NCBI GenBank assembly: GCA_030533315.1
Contig: JAUNJL010000027.1
Coordinates: 22,672-31,508 of the forward strand
DNA from: Eubacteriales bacterium
GTDB lineage: Bacteria > Bacillota_A > Clostridia > Lachnospirales > Lachnospiraceae
DNA length: 8,837 bases
Direction: 5' to 3'
The notes under the pieces were generated by a model. That model ran no database searches. It saw only the letters and a list, made by a program, of their open reading frames with translations, and was not told the DNA's origin. Both the position numbers and the translations under genes were made by a program. Numbering within the stretch: position 1 is the first letter of the stretch; the number at the start of each line of letters is the position of its first letter. Below are positions 1 through 6,280 of the stretch, piece after piece.

Positions 1-52
1 GCAAAAAGCTTTGCGCCCTAAGGCGGCCATGGGGGACGGGCCGGTCCTTTCG

Positions 53-853
53 TTAAAGGATCAGTTTTTTTAGGATCTCGGCGATCCCGTCCTCGTTGTT
101 GGTGCGGCTGGTCACGGCCTTTGCCGCAGCCTTCACTCCCTCCTGGGCGTTTTTCATGGCGATGCCAAGGCCTGCCTGGGTGAGCATGGACAGGTCGTTG
201 AAGCCGTCCCCCACGGCGATCATCTCCTGGGGAGAGATGTGATACAGCTCTCCCAGACGTCTCATGGCCGCTCCCTTGGAGGTGCGGCTGTTAAAAAATT
301 CCAGGTATTCTGGGGAGGAGGTGCAGAAGGTGACGGAGGAGAAGGGGAAGCCGTCCAGGTCCTCCTGGATCCTTCGGAGCTTTTCTTTGTCATCGTACCA
401 CAGGATTTTGGTGATGCCCTGCTGCGCAAGGAGGTGAGGATCGGTCATCAAAAGAGGCTCCACGCCGGAGAGTGTCTTGTATCGAAGGAGGCGCTGATTA
501 AAGGCGTTTCCGTAGAGCTGGTTGTTGGACCAGATGCAAAGGGTGGTCCCGTATTTCTCTCCCAGGCGGAGGATTTCCAGGGCATCGCAGAAGGAGAGGG
601 GCTGATGGTACAAAACCTGGTCTGAGCCTGGACGGCAGAGCATGGCGCCGTTGTAAAGGATGATAGGCTCAGTCAGCTCCAGCTGCCGTGCGTAGGGCTG
701 GATACTTTTCAGGGAGCGTCCGGTACACAGGGTAAAGAGGAGCCCCTTCTGGCGGGCGGCCCTGATGGCCGCCAGATTCCCGGGGGTGATCTCCTTTTGA
801 TCGTTTAGCAGGGTGCCGTCCATGTCCACGGCCATCAGGCGATACGCACTCAT
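53..853 (-). CDS. Cof-type HAD-IIB family phosphatase
   Basis: A 266-residue cytoplasmic hydrolase of the haloacid dehalogenase superfamily, Cof/YidA-like (IIB cap). All four HAD motifs are visible: motif I DMDGT (nucleophile Asp10, acid/base Asp12), motif II CTGRS around residue 44, the motif III lysine in TSKG (Lys193), and motif IV GDGFND (215-220). The segment between motifs II and III is the cap domain. Family members dephosphorylate sugar phosphates, FMN, PLP or similar small phosphoesters; the exact substrate cannot be read from sequence. The reading frame stays open 17 codons further upstream, but the ATG at 853 is preferred. It places the conserved hydrophobic strand and DMDGT at the usual distance from the N-terminus, and its ATG overlaps the TGA of the upstream esterase gene (ATGA), implying translational coupling. 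The SD is weak (AGG about 9 nt upstream), as expected for a coupled start. It is the last gene of the minus-strand operon, which suggests a role in handling the imported sugar. Confidence 0.93.
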   Translation of the reverse strand: MSAYRLMAVDMDGTLLNDQKEITPGNLAAIRAARQKGLLFTLCTGRSLKSIQPYARQLELTEPIILYNGAMLCRPGSDQVLYHQPLSFCDALEILRLGEKYGTTLCIWSNNQLYGNAFNQRLLRYKTLSGVEPLLMTDPHLLAQQGITKILWYDDKEKLRRIQEDLDGFPFSSVTFCTSSPEYLEFFNSRTSKGAAMRRLGELYHISPQEMIAVGDGFNDLSMLTQAGLGIAMKNAQEGVKAAAKAVTSRTNNEDGIAEILKKLIL

Positions 854-2400
854 AAGGGCACCTGGCAGGAGAAGGGACGGATGGGGAGCCCGGCCTTGTT
901 CCAAAGATGTACCTCGCAGTAATCCTCCTGGGCGAAGGAGAGGTACAGGGGACTCCTTGGAGCATTCTCAAGGGTGAGGAAAAGGCGGTCCTCATGGATG
1001 GTCATGCTTTTGATAGGGATGAGAGGAGTTTCCTCCGAAAAGGGATACACAAGGGGTACCGGAGAAATCCGAAAGGCCTCCCTGCGGCTGGGATCCCCGA
1101 AAAGACCGCCCCTGGCGTGGCGGAAGGTGAGGGTGATGGTATTTCCCTTCCGGCTGCAAAAGAAAAGCTCCGGGGAGTGGCAAAGGACCTTCTCATGGTA
1201 GACCTCTCCCCTGGCCATGAGGGCAAGGCGCCGCCCGATCTCCATCTTATGCTTGGGGTGGATGTCCTCGTAGCTCCCCAGATCCATGATGGAGACCATG
1301 TGACAGCCGGGAACCGCCCTGGAAACCTTCTCCTGCATCTGGCGGATCAGGGTGTAATTCTCCCCCGTGCAGTCCAGCCATTTCCCGAAGGGGGCGAGCT
1401 GTACCATGAGGAAGGGAAGCTGGGGATCCTGGAAGAGAGTGCGGAAACTGCGGATCAGGGCGGTGAGCGTCTGGTCGTAGATGTCCGCATGGCCGGAGTC
1501 GGATTCCCCCTGATACCACAGGATCCCCTTGATGGAAAAGCCGGCCAGCTGCTTTAGCATGGTGTGGTAAAGGCCGCAGGGCCGCCACTGGTGCCAGGGC
1601 CCCATGGGAAGGACGGGGTCCTTGGAGTGCTCCCTCTGCCACTCTAGCTGCTCCTCCCAGGTGAGTCCGTACATCATGGCGCGCCACTCCAGCTGGTGGC
1701 GGTAGGAGTCCTCGAAGGCCCAGCCCTCCTGGCTTTGGCGCTTCAGCTCCTCGTAGGGCAGGGCGGATGCGGCCTCCTGGTATTCCTTTAGGAAGATGTC
1801 GAGAGGAGGCTTACTCAGGCTTTCCTCTTCCATCCAGGAGCTGGCGGGGGTACCGCCCCAGTTGCACCCGATGATTCCCACGGGCGCCTTCAGGAAGGGC
1901 TGGAGACTGCGAGCAAAGGAGTATCCGGGGGCGGAGAACAGGGGCCAGGCAGGGTCTCCCTCCAAGAACCAGCGGCCGCATTCCGGCTGCACCCGTTTTT
2001 GGCCCTGGTAGGCGATGCGGGGGACGTTGAACATATGGATGCCGGGATTTCTCGGGATCACCCGGGTGTCGTTCCAGTGGGCGTCGTACCGGAGGAAAAA
2101 TTCCATATTGGACTGGCCGCAGGCCATCCAGATGTCTCCCAGGGACACGTGGGAAAAGACGGCCAGGGGAGTCTTGCCGCCGTCGCCGTAGAAGGAGAGG
2201 GTCAGTTCCTCCCCGGCGGGCTGGGGCGGAAGGACGCAGGAAAAGGCGCCGTTCTGCACCGGGGCGCTGGCGGAAACATCGCCAAGAACGACGGTGATCT
2301 GCCTTAGGGGGGCGTCCGCCCTCCCGCAGATCGTCAGGGGCTTTTCCCTTTGAAGAAGCATGTGGTCCTGGTAGAGAATGGAAAGGTGTATGGATGCCAT
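850..2400 (-). CDS. Sialate O-acetylesterase-type SGNH esterase (cytoplasmic)
   Basis: A 516-residue carbohydrate O-acetylesterase of the sialate O-acetylesterase (SASA) family. It probably removes acetyl groups from an imported glycan or sugar. Visible blocks: an N-terminal beta-sandwich-like region (about 1-85); the nucleophile motif CGQSNM with Ser at about residue 97; NWGGTPASSW near 180-189; the family hallmark WYQGESD near 295-301; and the Asp/His block DIHPKHK near 379-385. There is no signal peptide or lipobox, so the enzyme should act in the cytoplasm after uptake, unlike secreted family members. The start at 2400 is chosen because AGGAGG (2408-2413) lies 7 nt upstream. An in-frame ATG at 2406 sits only one base from that SD and is unlikely to be used. 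The gene lies 71 bp downstream of the AraC gene, and its TGA overlaps the ATG of the phosphatase gene. The family call is firm. The natural substrate (sialic acid, acetylated xylan or pectin oligomer) is unknown, and no sialic acid catabolic gene is nearby. Confidence 0.93.
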   Translation of the reverse strand: MASIHLSILYQDHMLLQREKPLTICGRADAPLRQITVVLGDVSASAPVQNGAFSCVLPPQPAGEELTLSFYGDGGKTPLAVFSHVSLGDIWMACGQSNMEFFLRYDAHWNDTRVIPRNPGIHMFNVPRIAYQGQKRVQPECGRWFLEGDPAWPLFSAPGYSFARSLQPFLKAPVGIIGCNWGGTPASSWMEEESLSKPPLDIFLKEYQEAASALPYEELKRQSQEGWAFEDSYRHQLEWRAMMYGLTWEEQLEWQREHSKDPVLPMGPWHQWRPCGLYHTMLKQLAGFSIKGILWYQGESDSGHADIYDQTLTALIRSFRTLFQDPQLPFLMVQLAPFGKWLDCTGENYTLIRQMQEKVSRAVPGCHMVSIMDLGSYEDIHPKHKMEIGRRLALMARGEVYHEKVLCHSPELFFCSRKGNTITLTFRHARGGLFGDPSRREAFRISPVPLVYPFSEETPLIPIKSMTIHEDRLFLTLENAPRSPLYLSFAQEDYCEVHLWNKAGLPIRPFSCQVPL

Positions 2401-2407
2401 AATCATA

Positions 2408-2413
2408 CCTCCT
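2408..2413 (-). promoter_or_regulatory. Start-deciding Shine-Dalgarno of the esterase gene
   Basis: AGGAGG on the minus strand. It lies 7 nt from the ATG at 2400 but only 1 nt from the alternative in-frame ATG at 2406. The spacing therefore favours the shorter product (516 rather than 518 residues). Confidence 0.8.
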
Positions 2414-2471
2414 AGTGATTGATCTGAGCGTTGTATTTCTGCCGAAAAGGCGGGGAGACGGAGAGGGAAGG

Positions 2472-3368
2472 TTAGCCGGTCTCCTCTGTGTGCTCTGTGT
2501 GGGCGCCGGAGCTGCGGGGAGTGTACATGTCGCGAAATTCCGAGGGAGTACAGCCCTTGATGATCTTAAACATCCGTATAAAGGCGGAGAGGCTGGAAAA
2601 ACCGCAGGAAAAGGACACGTCCGTGATACTGATGGAAGGATCGACCAGCAGCTCCTGGGCCTTGGCGATCCGCTTTTGGTTGAGGAATTTGTAGAAGGAG
2701 ACATTGGTGAACTGCTTAAAAAGCCGGGTAAAATGGTATTTGCTGAAGCCGCAGAGATCTGCGACCATGTCCAGAGTCAGGCTCTCCGTGCAGTGCTCGC
2801 TGATGAAATCGCAAATGCTCATGAATTTGTCCATGTACTCCCTCTGTTTGGTGTAGCTGGTGGAGAAGGGGGCGTGAAGACTGCGCCCGCTCCGCCCGAT
2901 GATGGTGAGCATCTCCAGGAGCCGGGCGTAGATGGTAGCCTCGTAAAGAAGGGAGGAGCTATGATATTCCTCCACGATCTCCAGCATATGCCGGTGGAGC
3001 TCCCCGTAAATGTCCGGGCATGTATCCGGCGTGATGACCAGGGCCGGGGAGAGAAGGGACAGGACAGAATCCAGCTCCCTGACAGAGGAGAGATTGGAGA
3101 GCTCCGCCTGGAAGATGTACCTCTTTCCGTGTATGGCCGGCATATGGTGGAGCACGCCGGGGCAAAGGAAGATCAGCTCCTGCTCCTTGAGGGTGTGGGA
3201 AAAGGATTCGTAGTCCACCTGATAGGGATTCTCCGTGGGCATGATGATCTCGATGGCGGTATGCCAGTGATTGGGATACTCCTCAAATTCCTTGTTGTCG
3301 TACAAACGAATATTGGTGTTGTCTTTGTAATTGACGGTTTCGTGGATCCCGTTCAGATTTTCGATCAT
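2472..3368 (-). CDS. AraC family transcriptional regulator with cupin sensor domain
   Basis: A 298-residue DNA-binding regulator. The N-terminal half is a cupin-like AraC ligand-binding domain, with the metal/sugar-pocket-type motif HWHTAIEI around residues 34-41 and PGVLHHM around 70-76. The C-terminal half carries two helix-turn-helix motifs: LTLDMVADLCGFSKYHFTRL (about 197-216) and ITDVSFSCGFSSLSAFIRMF (about 248-267). The second ends in the AraC-family signature region KGCTPSEFR. The frame is open far upstream (to 3776), but that extension is low-complexity, AT-rich and lies inside the control region. The ATG at 3368 has an AAGGA SD 6 nt upstream and starts the conserved domain at the normal position. 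The gene diverges from the ABC transporter and leads the esterase/phosphatase operon, so it most likely activates the transporter promoter, and perhaps its own, when a sugar ligand binds. That role and the ligand are inferences from family and context. Confidence 0.93.
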   Translation of the reverse strand: MIENLNGIHETVNYKDNTNIRLYDNKEFEEYPNHWHTAIEIIMPTENPYQVDYESFSHTLKEQELIFLCPGVLHHMPAIHGKRYIFQAELSNLSSVRELDSVLSLLSPALVITPDTCPDIYGELHRHMLEIVEEYHSSSLLYEATIYARLLEMLTIIGRSGRSLHAPFSTSYTKQREYMDKFMSICDFISEHCTESLTLDMVADLCGFSKYHFTRLFKQFTNVSFYKFLNQKRIAKAQELLVDPSISITDVSFSCGFSSLSAFIRMFKIIKGCTPSEFRDMYTPRSSGAHTEHTEETG

Positions 3369-3453
3369 GTCCTGTCCTTCCTCTCGTTTTAGTGGGCCGC
3401 CGCCGAGGCAAAAGCCTTCATGGCCTCTGTCTGGCGTTTTCACGTTTAAAATA

Positions 3454-3482
3454 AGGATAAAATAATTGCTTTCAAAAGTCAA
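3454..3482 (-). promoter_or_regulatory. Sigma-A-type promoter of the AraC-esterase-phosphatase operon
   Basis: On the minus strand, TTGACT (3477-3482) and TATCCT (3454-3459) are separated by exactly 17 bp, close to the TTGACA/TATAAT consensus. The predicted transcription start is near 3447, giving a leader of roughly 80 nt before the ATG at 3368. The leader contains a small GAGGC/GCCTC stem of no obvious role. Confidence 0.6.
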
Positions 3483-3572
3483 ATAGAAATTCGATTTTTT
3501 TTGAGGGAAAGAGGTATTCGACGAAAATAGAGGGGTGTTAAAAAAGAAAATAAAATAATTATGCACAAATAA

Positions 3573-3588
3573 TACAATCATAATTGTA
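3573..3588. repeat. TACAAT-N4-ATTGTA dyad in the divergent control region
   Basis: A perfect 6-bp inverted repeat separated by CATA, near the middle of the AT-rich divergent region. It could be an operator for a dimeric regulator. However, the sequence around it is strongly A/T-rich, so a chance dyad cannot be excluded. Confidence 0.3.
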
Positions 3589-3627
3589 ATAATTAAACAA
3601 AATGACGAAAAGAGAAAAAATAGAATC

Positions 3628-3657
3628 GCAATAATTGATAGCGAATAAGCAATAATT
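3628..3657 (+). promoter_or_regulatory. Candidate AraC-type operator: direct repeat GCAATAATT, 21-bp period
   Basis: GCAATAATT occurs at 3628-3636 and again at 3649-3657, both in the same orientation and exactly 21 bp apart. Two AraC-family half-sites are typically arranged this way, on one face of the helix. The downstream copy ends about 11 bp before the -35-like hexamer of the transporter promoter, so a 17-bp half-site would nearly touch it. This is the class-II activator geometry. The shorter AATAATT recurs at 3461, 3554 and 3588. The protein partner is inferred to be the adjacent AraC regulator. Confidence 0.5.
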
Positions 3658-3668
3658 AGGATGATTTT

Positions 3669-3698
3669 TTGCAGGGGATTTGATAAAGTGGATATATC
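3669..3698 (+). promoter_or_regulatory. Probable promoter of the ABC transporter operon
   Basis: TTGCAG (3669-3674) and TATATC (3693-3698) are separated by 18 bp. Both hexamers are imperfect, which fits a promoter that needs an activator. It lies immediately downstream of the 21-bp-period direct repeats. The predicted start of transcription is near 3705, about 44 nt before the binding-protein ATG. Confidence 0.45.
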
Positions 3699-3722
3699 AG
3701 AAAACGAATGCACACGTTTCCA
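3699..3722. promoter_or_regulatory. cre-like catabolite repression site(s)
   Basis: The minus strand at 3709-3722 reads TGGAAACGTGTGCA, which fits the relaxed CcpA pattern TGNAANCGNNNNCA. An overlapping plus-strand match, AGAAAACGAATGCA (3699-3712), fits the stricter consensus at 11 of 14 positions. Both cover the predicted +1 of the transporter operon, a position where CcpA binding normally represses. A LacI-family operator is an alternative reading. Confidence 0.4.
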
Positions 3723-3748
3723 AAAAGAGTGAAAAAAGGAGGACGAAC

Positions 3749-5050
3749 ATGAGCAGAAAACGTTTATCAGCAGCATTATCCCTTGTCATGGCAGCTAGCA
3801 TGATAGGAGGAGCCATGGCTCCGGTCACCGTTATGGCTGACGATGTGGAGGAGATCACCTGGATGTTTTGGGACGATCTGGATGCGACGGAGGATCTGAT
3901 CTCCAAGGGCTACAAGGAGGTGATCGACCGCTTCAATACCGAGTACGAGGGGAAATATCACGTGACCCCCATCACCACCAACCTGGAGGAGTATGACGGC
4001 AAGCTGAACGCTCTCATCGCCGCAGGTCAGACGCCGGATGTTTATATCTGCAACCCGGGACCCAATATGGATGTGTACGTGAACGCCGGGAAGGCGGCAG
4101 ACCTGACGGATATCCTGGAGAACCAGGAGACGGAGTGGTATGACAGCTTCACCGAGGGGATCTTTGAGAGAATGACCTATGACGGCCACATTTATGCAGT
4201 GCCTACGAACTTTGCCGCAGCCTGCGTATATTACAACACGGAGATGTTCGAGGAGGTGGGCGTGGAGACTCCCGCCACCTATGACGAGCTGCTGGAGGTA
4301 TGCCAGAAGCTTCAGGATGCCGGATACACCCCCATTTCCTGCTCCGCAGGTACGGCGTGGTGCCTGTCCATGATCGCTGGGTATATGATGGACCGCCAGG
4401 GCGTTGACCTGGCTGCCATTGCAGACCACACCGCAAACTGGACGGACGAGAACTGCGTGGAGGCAGCCAATAAGCTTCTGGAGCTCTCCAAGTTCTTCCA
4501 GCCCACCGCAGCCGGCGATTCCAACGACCAGGCGACGGCCAATTTCTACAACGGAGAGGCGGCCATGCTGGTGCAGGGCTCCTGGGCGATCGCACAGATC
4601 AACGGAAATAATCCTGACTTTGAGTCAAAATGCGGCGTGTTCCAGTTCCCGGGGATCGAGGGGGCAAACGATCCGAACCGTATGATCGTTAAGACGGACA
4701 ACCTGCTTATGAGCTCCGCCACGGAGCATCAGGATGCGGCCATCGCTCTCATGAAAATGTTTACCGATGAGACCGCTCAGAAGTACACCGCAGAGGTAGG
4801 CGGAAAGATCCCGATCATCAAGGATCTTGAGGTCGACTATGAGAAGGCTCCCGCACAGCTCAGCTACATCCAGAAGATCCTGGAGAAGGCCACCGGTACC
4901 TTTGGCTTCTACAACGAGTCTCTGGCATCCGTGGAGGCAGGTGACTGCTTCGACAATGCCATGGTGGATGTATTCCTGGAGAACCAGACGCCGGAGGAGG
5001 CGTGCCAGACCGTACAGAGCTTCTATGAGGAGAATGTGTGGGCTGAATAA
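3749..5050 (+). CDS. Sugar ABC transporter substrate-binding protein without lipobox
   Basis: A 433-residue extracellular solute-binding protein of the SBP_bac_1 (carbohydrate uptake, CUT1) family. It captures a sugar or oligosaccharide for the two permeases downstream. The N-terminus is a classical signal peptide: a basic start (MSRKRLS), a hydrophobic core, and a likely cleavage after VMA at about residue 30, leaving an acidic mature N-terminus (DDVEE). No cysteine is present near the cleavage site, so the lipoprotein anchor usual for Gram-positive binding proteins is absent. Family-typical regions include NLEEYDGKLNALIAAGQTPDV, VPTNFAAACVYYNTEMFEEV, the ATYDELLEVCQKLQDAGYTP block, and the aromatic-containing MLVQGSWAIAQI. 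The start at 3749 is set by AAAGGAGG (3735-3742) 6 nt upstream and by the signal peptide; an upstream in-frame ATG (3680) lies within the promoter. It is the first gene of the transporter operon, under probable AraC activation and CcpA control. The sugar specificity cannot be stated. Confidence 0.94.
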   Translation: MSRKRLSAALSLVMAASMIGGAMAPVTVMADDVEEITWMFWDDLDATEDLISKGYKEVIDRFNTEYEGKYHVTPITTNLEEYDGKLNALIAAGQTPDVYICNPGPNMDVYVNAGKAADLTDILENQETEWYDSFTEGIFERMTYDGHIYAVPTNFAAACVYYNTEMFEEVGVETPATYDELLEVCQKLQDAGYTPISCSAGTAWCLSMIAGYMMDRQGVDLAAIADHTANWTDENCVEAANKLLELSKFFQPTAAGDSNDQATANFYNGEAAMLVQGSWAIAQINGNNPDFESKCGVFQFPGIEGANDPNRMIVKTDNLLMSSATEHQDAAIALMKMFTDETAQKYTAEVGGKIPIIKDLEVDYEKAPAQLSYIQKILEKATGTFGFYNESLASVEAGDCFDNAMVDVFLENQTPEEACQTVQSFYEENVWAE

Positions 5051-5057
5051 AGAAGCA

Positions 5058-5121
5058 CCGTTTCGCTGTTGAGGGGGCTGCCAAGGATGATCAAAGGTGC
5101 GGCAGCCCGGCGTGGAAACGG
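5058..5121 (+). other. Two-tier RNA hairpin after the binding-protein gene (HP1)
   Basis: The outer arms CCGTTTC (5058-5064) and GAAACGG (5115-5121) enclose the inner arms GGGCTGCC (5075-5082) and GGCAGCCC (5101-5108), with an 18-nt apical loop containing AAGGATGA. No T-tract follows, so it is not a terminator. A hairpin straight after the binding-protein stop codon can protect that mRNA from 3' exonucleases and raise its level over the permeases, as in other binding-protein-first operons. Confidence 0.55.
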
Positions 5122-5134
5122 CGGTCAAAGAATT

Positions 5135-5163
5135 GCAGCGCCCCAGGATGACTGGAGCGCTGC
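5135..5163 (+). other. Second hairpin of the binding protein-permease leader (HP2)
   Basis: GCAGCGCCCCA (5135-5145) pairs with TGGAGCGCTGC (5153-5163) over 11 positions with one mismatch, leaving the 7-nt loop GGATGAC. The 3' arm overlaps the sequence CGCTGCGGG (5158-5166), which is repeated in the 5' arm of the following terminator-like stem. HP2 could therefore exchange partners with it. Confidence 0.5.
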
Positions 5164-5204
5164 GGGAAATATCTGAAATAAGCGATAGAAGATAAGCGGT
5201 TTGA

Positions 5205-5258
5205 GGCCGCTGCGGGACACGCCGGGAGCGAGGGGCTTTGTCCCCGCAGCGGCCTTTT
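5205..5258 (+). terminator. Intrinsic-terminator-like hairpin between binding protein and permeases (HP3)
   Basis: GGCCGCTGCGGG (5205-5216) pairs perfectly with CCCGCAGCGGCC (5243-5254) and is followed by TTTT (5255-5258). Allowing one bulged C, the stem extends to GGACA/TGTCC. No promoter is evident between it and the permease ATG at 5381. The permeases must then rely on read-through, which would lower their expression relative to the binding protein, or on regulated antitermination. The rest of the leader (5259-5380) shows only the permease SD. Confidence 0.65.
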
Positions 5259-5380
5259 ACATGCCTTGTCGGAAAAGACGGCGGCAGCTCTCCTGGCGCC
5301 GGGGCAGGCGGACAGGGTGTGTAAAAGGTATGTCCACAGATGCTGTCTTTGTCGGCAAACATATCAGAAGGGAGAAGACT

Positions 5381-6268
5381 ATGGATAAAGTATTAAAGGA
5401 CAAAAAAGCCATTGTGATCTTTGTGGCTCCGGCGCTTCTTTTGTTTGTGCTGGTGCTGGTCATCCCCATCTTTCAGATGATCTATTATTCACTTTGCGAC
5501 TATGCGGCTTTGACGCCGCCGAAATTTCTTGGTCTTGCCAACTATAAAAAGCTGTTCACCAATGACTCCACCTTTCGGATCGCCCTGAAAAACTCCATCT
5601 TCTTTATGGTCTTTTCGGCGGTGAGCCAGCAGATCGTGGGTCTGCTTCTGGCAGTGCTTCTCACAAATATCCCCAAGGGAAGAAATATTTTCAAAAACAT
5701 TTATTATCTGCCGTCCGTTCTCTCCTCGGCGGCGCTGGGGCTTTTGTGGGCGTTCCTGTTTAACCCCAGGATCGGCATCAACCAGCTTCTGGCGAAGATG
5801 GGGATCGAGGGCCCCTTGTGGCTGATGGATTCCAAGGGATTCATCGTCCTTCCCATGTGGGTGATCGCCTTCGTGGCCCTCTGGCAGTACGTGGGGCAGA
5901 ACATGATGCTTTACATGGCTCAGATCACCGGGATCTCCCGGGATGTTTACGAGGCCTCCTATGTGGATGGCGCCTCCAAGGTGAAGGCCTTTCGTTACAT
6001 CACCCTTCCCCTGATCAAGCCCATGATGGTGACCTCCCTTTCCCTGAACTGTATTGGTTCCCTGAAGTTTTTTGACCTGGTCTACAATATGACTCAGGGA
6101 GGGCCCAATCACAGGACGGAGGTCCTGGCCACGGAGCTTTATGCGGAAGGCTTTAACTACTTTAAGTACGGATATGCCAGTACCATTTCCGTTGTGTTGC
6201 TGGTGATGTGCCTTGTGGTGACGCTGCTGGTCAAGAAGGTCATCAAGGTGGAAACCTACGAAGCATAG
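5381..6268 (+). CDS. Carbohydrate ABC transporter permease, MalF/UgpA type
   Basis: A 295-residue membrane permease of a CUT1 sugar importer, the first of the two transmembrane subunits. It has about six membrane helices: an N-terminal one at about 10-35, then helices near 70-95, 105-128, 155-178, 213-232 and 265-285. The cytoplasmic coupling loop that docks the ATPase is clear: the EAA motif EASYVDGASKVKAFRYITLP at about 191-210. The region after it, with NMTQGGPNHRTEVLATELY, is typical of MalF-like subunits in Firmicutes. The start at 5381 is supported by AAGGGAG just upstream and by the N-terminal position of the first helix; the open frame above it spans the terminator hairpin and is not coding. 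Its stop lies 12 bp before the next permease ATG. The cognate ATPase is not in the window. Confidence 0.94.
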   Translation: MDKVLKDKKAIVIFVAPALLLFVLVLVIPIFQMIYYSLCDYAALTPPKFLGLANYKKLFTNDSTFRIALKNSIFFMVFSAVSQQIVGLLLAVLLTNIPKGRNIFKNIYYLPSVLSSAALGLLWAFLFNPRIGINQLLAKMGIEGPLWLMDSKGFIVLPMWVIAFVALWQYVGQNMMLYMAQITGISRDVYEASYVDGASKVKAFRYITLPLIKPMMVTSLSLNCIGSLKFFDLVYNMTQGGPNHRTEVLATELYAEGFNYFKYGYASTISVVLLVMCLVVTLLVKKVIKVETYEA

Positions 6269-6280
6269 GAGGGTATACAT

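Noticed and set aside
1..52. Possible terminator after the HAD phosphatase gene
   Set aside because: GCAAA-AAGC-TTTGC at 1-14 can form a short stem, but it lies at the window edge. Any following T-tract on the minus strand is out of view, so it cannot be judged.
2415..3392. A 325-codon plus-strand open frame antisense to the AraC gene
   Set aside because: It is the mirror of a clear AraC regulator with both HTH motifs, has no SD at its start, and its translation shows no family features. GC-rich codon use creates long open antisense frames here.
3428..3446. A cre half-site (TGAAAACGCC on the minus strand) in the AraC leader
   Set aside because: The second half does not match: CA is missing at the required positions. 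It was left out as a probable chance match.
3369..3776. N-terminal extension of the AraC frame by 136 codons
   Set aside because: The extension is Phe/Ile/Ser-rich, comes from the AT-rich control region, and crosses the binding-protein start. The ATG at 3368 has an SD and fits the family length.
5201..5380. N-terminal extension of the first permease, including an ATG at 5330
   Set aside because: It would translate the terminator stem into an Arg-rich leader. The AAGG before 5330 is too close to that ATG, and the start at 5381 puts the first membrane helix at the normal place.
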